Source of the DNA: CAZQIC01 sp964593555
GTDB lineage: Bacteria > Bacteroidota > Bacteroidia > JAFLBG01
Assembly: GCA_964593555.1 (NCBI GenBank)
Contig: CAZQIC010000030.1
Coordinates: 1 to 39,036, forward strand
Direction of reading: 5' to 3'
Length of the DNA stretch: 39,036 bases
The position numbers and the translations under genes were made by a program. Shown here one piece after another: positions 33,297 through 39,036 of this stretch (position 1 is its first letter; every line of letters starts with the position of its first letter). The notes below the pieces were generated by a model. It saw only the letters and a list, made by a program, of their open reading frames with translations. It made no database searches and was not told the DNA's origin.

Positions 33297-33965
33297 GTGA
33301 AAAAAATAATTTTCATTTTGTATTCTTTCTATCTGCTTTTTTCATCCTGCGCAATTGATAAAAAGAGATACTCGATTGGTTATCATGTTGATTTTCCTGC
33401 GAAGGGAAATGTTATCGAAAAAAAGGTGACGGGAAAAACGAATTCTCTAAGTACGAGTCAAGAGGCAAATGATGACTTAATTTTGTATTCAGAAGAAAAT
33501 AGAACTTCAAAAAACAATCCCGAAAAAAACAAAAGTATTTCATCGATCCTGCCTAAGTCAAAAATCTTTACATTAAAAAAGAGCGTTGTGGTCAGTGTAG
33601 ATCCAGTAGTATCGAAAAGAAAAAAAAATAGCAAAAAAATTGTTGGGGATGATCCTCCGCCTGAAAAAAAGCTCTTACCATCCGCTCTTACATCCTTGAT
33701 ATTAGGAGTGATTTCCATTCTAACCGCAGTTCTTAACTTTTTAGTGTTCGCAAGTGATATATGGATATTGTTTATTTTAGCTTTTCCTTTGACGTTGGCT
33801 TTCTCTATCCCTGCAATAATTCTTGGAGCGATTACGATAAACAAAATCAATAAATCAAAAGGAGAAATTGAAGGGAAGGAGATGGGTATTGTAGGAACGG
33901 TTTTTGGGATCATTGCAATACTTGCGCTTGTAGTAATAGTAGGGCTAATGTATGGTTTGATTTAG
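33297..33965 (+). CDS. Lipoprotein with C-terminal membrane segments, DUF4190-like
   Basis: The 222-residue protein starts at GTG, four bases after the kinase stop. The signal ends LLFSSC with C18 as the lipidated residue. A polar, lysine-rich linker covers about 20-125. The C-terminus has hydrophobic segments (PSALTSLILGVISILTAVLN, then WILFILAFPLTLAFSIPAII, then GIVGTVFGIIAILALVVIVG), as in DUF4190 proteins of Bacteroidota. A lipid anchor plus membrane helices is an unusual mix, though common in this family. The close link to the kinase is suggestive of co-expression but proves no shared role. Confidence 0.75.
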   Translation: MKKIIFILYSFYLLFSSCAIDKKRYSIGYHVDFPAKGNVIEKKVTGKTNSLSTSQEANDDLILYSEENRTSKNNPEKNKSISSILPKSKIFTLKKSVVVSVDPVVSKRKKNSKKIVGDDPPPEKKLLPSALTSLILGVISILTAVLNFLVFASDIWILFILAFPLTLAFSIPAIILGAITINKINKSKGEIEGKEMGIVGTVFGIIAILALVVIVGLMYGLI

Positions 33966-33968
33966 GGG

Positions 33969-35111
33969 ATGCCGGGCATATATATTCACATTCCTTTTTG
34001 TAAACAAGCCTGCCATTATTGTGACTTTCACTTTTCCACCCTATTAAAACACAAAGCCGATTTTCTTGAAGCGTTAAAGAAGGAGATACGCCTTCGAAAA
34101 GATTTTTTTGTTTCAGCTGTAAATTCAAATAATATTTCTACCATTTATTTTGGAGGCGGAACGCCGTCCTTGTTGACCGGCAAAGAGATAAATGAACTGT
34201 TTGAAGAACTGCATAAGCATTTCAAGATAGATTCAGATGCAGAAATAACCCTGGAAGCAAATCCGGATGATCTTACGTCCGAAAAAATTAGCGAGATAAA
34301 GCAGACACCAATTAACCGGCTTAGTATTGGAATACAATCTTTTTTTGATGAAGACTTACTATTGATGAACAGGGCTCATAATTCGGCACAAGCCAAACGG
34401 AGTGTGGAATTGGCGAAAGTAAATGAATTTAAAAATATTACCATCGATCTTATCTATGGGTTGCCAGATTTAACCAATGAGAAATGGAAAGAAAATTTAC
34501 AAAAGGCGTTTGATCTGGATGTTCAACATATATCCTGCTATCACCTGACTGTTGAAAAGCGGACGGCATTATTTGACATGGTTGATAAGAAAAAGATTAA
34601 TCTTTTGCCCGAAGAAAAAAGTATCGAGCAGTTTAAGGAGATGACAAAAGCCATGAGCGACAATGGTTTCATCCAATACGAAATATCCAATTTTTGCAAG
34701 AACGGTTTTTATTCGAGGCATAATAGTTCATATTGGAAAAAAGATCTGTATTTAGGTCTGGGCCCTTCTGCACATTCTTATAATGGAAGATTGAGACGAT
34801 GGAATGTTTCGAATAATAACAATTATATTAAAGGATTGAAGGATGACGAATTGCAGTTTGAAGAAGAAGTGTTGAGTATAAAAGAAAAATATAATGAATA
34901 CATAATGACTACTCTCCGTACCATTTGGGGAACCGACTTAAAATTGATAGAAACAGATTTCGGTGTTAACTATCTTGATCATATTAAGAAGGAGGCGAAT
35001 AATTATTTTTTATCGGGGCACCTGATAAGAGAGAATAATAAATTATTTTTATCGGAAGAAGGGAAATTGATCGCAGACAGGATAGCGAGTGATCTATTTA
35101 TGGTTGATTAA
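33969..35111 (+). CDS. hemW: HemW, heme chaperone of the radical SAM family
   Basis: The 380-residue protein begins GIYIHIPFCKQACHYCDFHF, with the 4Fe-4S cysteines C11, C15 and C18. The fourth cysteine found in coproporphyrinogen dehydrogenase HemN (CxxxCxxCxC) is replaced by D-F, which marks HemW. GGGTPSLL and EANPDDLT are further family motifs, with the HemW-type C-terminal domain from about 280. HemW is thought to insert heme into respiratory proteins. It starts 3 bases after the lipoprotein gene. Confidence 0.92.
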   Translation: MPGIYIHIPFCKQACHYCDFHFSTLLKHKADFLEALKKEIRLRKDFFVSAVNSNNISTIYFGGGTPSLLTGKEINELFEELHKHFKIDSDAEITLEANPDDLTSEKISEIKQTPINRLSIGIQSFFDEDLLLMNRAHNSAQAKRSVELAKVNEFKNITIDLIYGLPDLTNEKWKENLQKAFDLDVQHISCYHLTVEKRTALFDMVDKKKINLLPEEKSIEQFKEMTKAMSDNGFIQYEISNFCKNGFYSRHNSSYWKKDLYLGLGPSAHSYNGRLRRWNVSNNNNYIKGLKDDELQFEEEVLSIKEKYNEYIMTTLRTIWGTDLKLIETDFGVNYLDHIKKEANNYFLSGHLIRENNKLFLSEEGKLIADRIASDLFMVD

Positions 35112-35173
35112 TTTCAAAAATATGCAGGTGTGGAAGGATAGATCCGAATTCGTACATTGTAAAAGAAATAATA

Positions 35174-36046
35174 ATGAATATGAAATCAATGACAGGCTTT
35201 GGCAAAGCCACGGTTGAATTGCCGGGAAAAAAAATTACTGTTGAAGCGCGTTCTTTAAATAGTAAACAGCTGGATCTTAATCTTCGTCTGCCGTACCTAT
35301 ACAGAGAGAAAGAGCATGAGTTACGTTTAGTAGTTTCAAAAATTTTTGAAAGAGGAAAAGTAGATATTTCTGTGAATGTTGAACAAGAGGAGGCCGCTAG
35401 TCCTGTTACTATAAATAAAGAATTGGCTCTAAATTATTTTAATGAATTAAAATCTATCGCAAAAGATCTTGGAGAGGAACAGCAGAATCTATTGCCTTTG
35501 ATATTAAAACTTCCTGAAGTAATGCAGGCAGAGAAGGCAGAAATGAGTGAACCTGAATTTAAAGCGCTGGAAAAAGTATTATTGGAAGCTGCTGGGGCTC
35601 TTGATCAATTCAGGTTAAGAGAAGGGAAGCAATTAGGAGAAGAACTGAAAAGCAGGATAGAAAACGTATTAAACTTGTTGCAGTTGATAGAAAAATTGGA
35701 TACGCAAAGGATAGAAACAGTAAAGAGCCGGATCAGAAAAAATATTGAGGAATTTGTAGATAAAAATAAAATTGACGAAAACCGTTTTGAGCAGGAATTA
35801 ATCTACTACCTCGAAAAAATGGACATTACCGAAGAAAAGGTGAGATTAAAAATGCATTGTGAGTTTTTTATTAAAACCATGGGCGAACCCGGAGCGGGGC
35901 GCAAACTAGGGTTTATTTCACAGGAAATAGGCAGGGAAATAAACACCATTGGTTCCAAAGCTAATGATGTAAGCATGCAAAAATCTGTAGTTCAAATGAA
36001 GGACGAATTGGAGAAAGTGAAAGAGCAGTTGTTGAATATACTATAG
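35174..36046 (+). CDS. yicC: YicC family endoribonuclease-like protein
   Basis: The 290-residue protein opens MNMKSMTGFGKA; the ATG at 35180 would give the canonical MKSMTGFG start and is equally possible. The N-terminal YicC domain runs to about residue 155, and the C-terminal DUF1732 domain has QELIYYLEKMDITEEKVRLK and PGAGRKLGFISQEIGREINT. YicC proteins of Escherichia coli and related bacteria are reported RNases. In many genomes gmk follows, but here rpoD does. A TAcaTTG sequence at 35153-35159 is a possible -7 element. Confidence 0.9.
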   Translation: MNMKSMTGFGKATVELPGKKITVEARSLNSKQLDLNLRLPYLYREKEHELRLVVSKIFERGKVDISVNVEQEEAASPVTINKELALNYFNELKSIAKDLGEEQQNLLPLILKLPEVMQAEKAEMSEPEFKALEKVLLEAAGALDQFRLREGKQLGEELKSRIENVLNLLQLIEKLDTQRIETVKSRIRKNIEEFVDKNKIDENRFEQELIYYLEKMDITEEKVRLKMHCEFFIKTMGEPGAGRKLGFISQEIGREINTIGSKANDVSMQKSVVQMKDELEKVKEQLLNIL

Positions 36047-36107
36047 CTTTTTATGTTGCCGCATTGAGCGAGAGTAAATTAAAGTGGACTTGTTAATTTT
36101 ATTGAGG

Positions 36108-36115
36108 TATCTTTG
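36108..36115 (+). promoter_or_regulatory. Bacteroidota -7 promoter box (TATCTTTG)
   Basis: TATCTTTG is a complete TAnnTTTG match, 61 bases before the sigma factor ATG. TTG at 36090-36092 is 15 bases upstream of the box, a bit tight for a -33 element. The leader of about 50 bases has no obvious structure. Confidence 0.65.
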
Positions 36116-36176
36116 CAACGAAATACTACTCCTTCCATCACTGTAGTGTTTTCTAACCTAATCCTAACACTAAACT

Positions 36177-37040
36177 ATGAGGCAACTGACCATCACCCAA
36201 TCCATTACGGCGCGCGACAGCGGATCATTAGATAAATACTTGACGGAGATTTCGAGATGTGAAATGATAACTGCTGCCGAAGAAGTAGTCTTGGCTGTTA
36301 AAATACGGGCGGGTGATCAGGCGGCATTGGAAAAATTAGTATTGGCTAACCTTCGTTTTGTCGTATCTGTTGCAAAGCAATACCAAAACTATGGTATGCG
36401 CCTTACCGATTTGATTAATGAAGGAAATTTAGGCTTAATAAAAGCCGCACAGCGATTTGATGAAACACGCGGGTTCAAATTTATTTCATACGCTGTATGG
36501 TGGATACGTCAGTCTATTTTACAAGCAATAGGAGAACATTCAAGAATGGTGAGGTTGCCGTTGAATAAATTAGGCGCCCTGAATAAAATAAGAAAAGGAA
36601 GCGCGATATTGGAACAAAAACTGGAAAGAGAAGCAAGCGCTGAAGAAATTGCAGAATCATTAGAGATGTCAGCTACGCAAGTGAAAGAAACACTTAGTGT
36701 AGGCAATAAACATATTTCCACCGATGCAATGATGGGCGAAAATGAAGATATGAGTTTAATGGATGTCCTTGTTAATCCCGATTCGGTACAACCCGATGGT
36801 GCATTAATGATTTCATCTTTGAGCATGGAAATCAAAAGGGCATTAGCAACTCTTTCTGATAGAGAGAAGGACGTCGTGTCTCTTTTTTATGGTATTGGAG
36901 TTACTCATAATTTTACACTGGAAGAGATAGGCGAAAAATATGATCTTTCAAAAGAGAGGGTAAGGCAGATAAAAGAAAAAGCGATCAGAAGATTAAGGCA
37001 TACTCGCTGCAAATTGCTAAAGGGTTATCTCGGAAATTAA
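36177..37040 (+). CDS. rpoD: Primary RNA polymerase sigma factor (RpoD/SigA)
   Basis: The 287-residue protein has the compact form of the Bacteroidota primary sigma factor, without the long region 1.1. Region 1.2 is at about 15-45 (DKYLTEISRCEMITAAEE). Region 2 has RFVVSVAKQYQNYGMRLTDL, INEGNLGLIKAAQRFDE and GFKFISYAVWWIRQSI. Region 3 has LPLNKLGALNKIRKG. Region 4 ends with the helix-turn-helix TLEEIGEKYDLSKERVRQIK. The ORF and the length are typical. This sigma factor recognises the TAnnTTTG-type promoters that appear in front of several genes here, including its own. Confidence 0.95.
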   Translation: MRQLTITQSITARDSGSLDKYLTEISRCEMITAAEEVVLAVKIRAGDQAALEKLVLANLRFVVSVAKQYQNYGMRLTDLINEGNLGLIKAAQRFDETRGFKFISYAVWWIRQSILQAIGEHSRMVRLPLNKLGALNKIRKGSAILEQKLEREASAEEIAESLEMSATQVKETLSVGNKHISTDAMMGENEDMSLMDVLVNPDSVQPDGALMISSLSMEIKRALATLSDREKDVVSLFYGIGVTHNFTLEEIGEKYDLSKERVRQIKEKAIRRLRHTRCKLLKGYLGN

Positions 37041-37050
37041 TTTTTCCAGG

Positions 37051-37530
37051 CTATTCTGTTTCTAAAATAATTTTGTCATTCGAATAAAAACCTTCGCCAT
37101 CTGCATGGATTAATCCTTCGTAGTTATTGACGAAGTATTTTAAAAATTCTCCGTTTGCATTGTAGCCATCATCATCTATGTCTGAAAGTAATTGACTTGC
37201 AACTATATATTTTGTTTCGCGTAGGTGTTTGATAATTTTTTTCTTTTTAATTGAAAACAACCGAGGCGTACCTATTTCTTCAAGAAACTCTTGTATTTCT
37301 TCTTTTGCAAGTTCACTAGCACCTGAAACTTGATTATATTCAATAGATATGGGCAGTTTGCTGGATTTGTATTTTAATTCAAATTCCGTCCAGCTGTTTG
37401 AATCACATTCCCCGGGCGTTAGGTTTGTGATTGTTTTAAAGCCGGAACTTAAACCGTTAATATGATCTAAAATTTGCTTGACTTTTGGCTTACTGTCCGA
37501 TTTACAGAAAACTCTTAGATAATATCCCAT
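37051..37530 (-). CDS. Protein of unknown function
   Basis: The 159-residue protein has no signal peptide and few hydrophobic stretches. It begins YYLRVFCKSDSKPKVKQILD, suggesting an alpha/beta domain, and has the acidic C-terminal half SDIDDDGYNANGEFLKYF. I do not recognise a family. It is coded on the - strand, 28 bases downstream of the desaturase gene, so it may be co-transcribed with it. An unusual run of eight Gs (Cs on this strand) lies 16 bases before its start. It converges on rpoD with a 10-base gap. A free-standing regulatory or immunity-like protein is possible, with no evidence either way. Confidence 0.7.
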   Translation of the reverse strand: MGYYLRVFCKSDSKPKVKQILDHINGLSSGFKTITNLTPGECDSNSWTEFELKYKSSKLPISIEYNQVSGASELAKEEIQEFLEEIGTPRLFSIKKKKIIKHLRETKYIVASQLLSDIDDDGYNANGEFLKYFVNNYEGLIHADGEGFYSNDKIILETE

Positions 37531-37546
37531 GGTACTAATTATTTAT

Positions 37547-37554
37547 GGGGGGGG
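37547..37554. repeat. G8 homopolymer between the desaturase and downstream gene
   Basis: Eight Gs (C8 in the direction of transcription) lie in the 28-base spacer before the - strand gene at 37530. Such a run is conspicuous in this AT-rich sequence. It could vary in length by slippage and alter expression, or reflect an assembly ambiguity. Confidence 0.6.
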
Positions 37555-37558
37555 CTAC

Positions 37559-38680
37559 TTAACCCAGGTTGTCCAACGCAACCAGTGTTTCATTCACTGA
37601 TAACCTGTGCAACGTTTTAACATGTGATCCCAACGCGCCCATAAGCGTTTTATTCTCAAGATATGGGATGTTAAACTCTTCAGCTGTTTGTTTCACAATG
37701 GGCGCAATCGCAGGATAATGTATATGCGATATCCTTGGAAATAAATGATGCTCCACCTGGAAATTTAATCCGCCTACGTACCAGGATATCAATTTGTTAT
37801 TTCTGCAAAAGTTTACCGTAGTATTTAATTGATGTATTGCCCACTCATTTTCAATATCTCCATTTGCATTTGGCAATGGATGAGTTGTGCCTTCAACAGT
37901 GTGTGCCAATTGAAATGTTACAGAAAGAATTACGCCGGATAAAAAATGCATGACAAGAAATCCTGTGAGCATTTCTAAAAAAGGTATGCCAAAAACCATT
38001 GTTGGCATAACAAGAAAAACATAAACGTACACCAGCTTTATTAAAATTATTTTGCTCAGGACCTTTGCATTTTGCTTTCTTGTATTTGTATTTACTCCAT
38101 TACGCTTGTACTTAATATACTGAACAAAATCTTTTCCTACTACCCAATACACTGTAAGCAAACCATACATCAAAAACGCATGTATCCACTGAAATCTATG
38201 AACGGCTTTTGCTTTTGAGTGTGGAGAAAATCGCAACAAGGGTTTCTCTTCTATATCTTCATCCATACCGGCAATATTAGTATAGGTATGGTGCATAATG
38301 TTGTGTTGTATGTTCCAGTTAAAGGTAGATCCGCCAAGCATGTTAAGTACATGGGCAACAATATAATTCACAAATTTGTTTGATGAATACGATCCATGAT
38401 TGGCATCATGCATTACGCTCATGCCAATACCTGAAGTTGCAAGCCCCATTAAAACCCAAAGCAGCATGTTGTAAAAAAATGGTAATTGCCCTGATAGAAT
38501 AATGCAGAATGGAAGAACATAACCTGTCATCAATATAATGGTCTTTATAACCATTGTATAATCGCCATGTTTTGAAATGTTGTTTTCCTTAAAATGTGCA
38601 TCTACTCTTTGTCTTAAAACAGCAAAAAAAGTGACGTTACCACTATTTACGAATTTTACTTTTTGGATGGGCTTGGCCAT
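37559..38680 (-). CDS. Front-end fatty acid desaturase
   Basis: The 373-residue membrane enzyme of the FA_desaturase family is coded on the - strand. Three histidine boxes are intact: HDANH at 91-95, HNIMHH at 126-131 and QVEHH at 308-312. The Q in the third box marks front-end (delta-5/6-like) desaturases. About four membrane segments are visible and there is no cytochrome b5 domain, so electrons must come from a separate ferredoxin or b5. It introduces a double bond into membrane lipid acyl chains, a usual response to cold. The ATG at 38680 gives MAKPIQKVKFVNSG. Confidence 0.9.
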   Translation of the reverse strand: MAKPIQKVKFVNSGNVTFFAVLRQRVDAHFKENNISKHGDYTMVIKTIILMTGYVLPFCIILSGQLPFFYNMLLWVLMGLATSGIGMSVMHDANHGSYSSNKFVNYIVAHVLNMLGGSTFNWNIQHNIMHHTYTNIAGMDEDIEEKPLLRFSPHSKAKAVHRFQWIHAFLMYGLLTVYWVVGKDFVQYIKYKRNGVNTNTRKQNAKVLSKIILIKLVYVYVFLVMPTMVFGIPFLEMLTGFLVMHFLSGVILSVTFQLAHTVEGTTHPLPNANGDIENEWAIHQLNTTVNFCRNNKLISWYVGGLNFQVEHHLFPRISHIHYPAIAPIVKQTAEEFNIPYLENKTLMGALGSHVKTLHRLSVNETLVALDNLG

Positions 38681-38719
38681 AATGGGCTAGATTTTGGGCA
38701 TTATTCTTTATAAAATCGA

Positions 38720-38737
38720 CGAATTTGATAAAATTCG
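38720..38737. promoter_or_regulatory. Inverted repeat upstream of the desaturase gene
   Basis: CGAATTT and AAATTCG form seven matched bases around GATA. The repeat lies 40 bases before the desaturase start, in the place of a 5' leader or an operator. It could bind a dimeric regulator of lipid desaturation. Nothing more can be shown. Confidence 0.4.
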
Positions 38738-38848
38738 CCACATTACCTGTGCGCGTTTCGCTAAGATAGTGATATTTATTGGTATTAAAATAGCTAAACA
38801 GCAATGCGCCTGAAAAACAAGTAATTAGGTATTCTCGTTATATGGCAG

Positions 38849-38856
38849 TATCTTTG
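38849..38856 (+). promoter_or_regulatory. Bacteroidota -7 promoter box reading out of the window
   Basis: TATCTTTG followed by CTGC is a full TAnnTTTG match on the + strand. At least 170 bases follow without ATG or GTG, so the transcript begins with a long leader or is non-coding. Confidence 0.5.
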
Positions 38857-38890
38857 CTGCGCTTCTAAGGAAGATTGTATATACCATCTC

Positions 38891-38912
38891 TTTGTAATTA
38901 CGCCTTTACAAA
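38891..38912 (+). other. Hairpin downstream of the end-region promoter
   Basis: TTTGTAA (38891-38897) pairs with TTACAAA (38906-38912) around an eight-base loop, about 35 bases after the -7 box. It may fold in the leader of the downstream transcript. Confidence 0.35.
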
Positions 38913-39036
38913 CTCGATCCGCACTACACTTTTCTGATAAAGTAACCTCTAAGACAGGGATATAAATAATATAAACTAATAATTAAGGGGAGTTCTAAAA
39001 ATCAAATTGTTAATAAATAACGATATAACTAATTGA

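Larger units (their letters stand above)
38681..39036. other. Gene-free end region with promoter and inverted repeats
   Basis: No credible gene is visible in these 356 bases on either strand. It holds an inverted repeat before the desaturase (38720-38737), a perfect -7 box on the + strand (38849-38856) and a hairpin (38891-38912). No ATG occurs on the + strand between that promoter and the window end, so it begins either a long leader or a small RNA. I cannot identify a known RNA family. Confidence 0.6.

Overview
The window reads as chromosomal DNA of an AT-rich, free-living member of the Bacteroidota. The signs are Bacteroidota-type promoter boxes (TAnnTTTG) in front of several genes, a short RpoD-type sigma factor of about 287 residues, a metallopeptidase with a C-terminal type IX secretion sorting domain, many short-tailed lipoproteins, and GTG or TTG starts without Shine-Dalgarno sequences. 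I see no phage, insertion sequence, CRISPR array, rRNA or tRNA. Coding density is high and almost everything is on the + strand.

Layout. (1) 136-3988: an apparent operon with an outer-membrane beta-barrel protein whose mature N-terminus carries CxxCxC, a secreted M1 aminopeptidase, and two paralogous small lipoproteins (shared KHHS motif) on either side of the peptidase. (2) 4065-6757: a small acidic secreted protein, a beta-carbonic anhydrase and a SulP transporter, probably a bicarbonate handling pair. (3) 7067-12636: phosphate acquisition, with an OprP-type porin, PstS, PstC, PstA, PstB and PhoU. The porin and pstS each have TTAACAT-like direct repeats with an 11-bp period upstream, which look like Pho boxes. 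A perfect palindrome separates pstS from the permease genes. (4) 12638-17507: a lipoprotein on the - strand, then a LuxE-like adenylating enzyme, a membrane SpoIIE-type phosphatase and a GT-C-like membrane protein fused to TPR repeats. (5) 17648-21430: a class A penicillin-binding protein and the two subunits of 3-oxoacid CoA-transferase, the latter split by a repeat-containing spacer. (6) 21448-27308: four polytopic GT-C-like membrane proteins, two of them tandem paralogues. (7) 27312-36046: YraN, an RluB-type pseudouridine synthase with a long charged N-terminal tail, an AsmA-like protein, a histidine kinase with a duplicated sensor module, a DUF4190-like lipoprotein, HemW and YicC. (8) 36177-38680: the sigma factor, then on the - strand an unrecognised protein and a front-end fatty acid desaturase. 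The last 356 bases hold no gene but contain a good promoter reading out of the window.

Most of the window is core metabolism. The parts least explained by known biology are the peptidase and KHHS lipoprotein operon, the candidate Pho boxes, the duplicated sensor module in the kinase, and the cluster of GT-C-like proteins. I do not find a complete new defence or mobile system.
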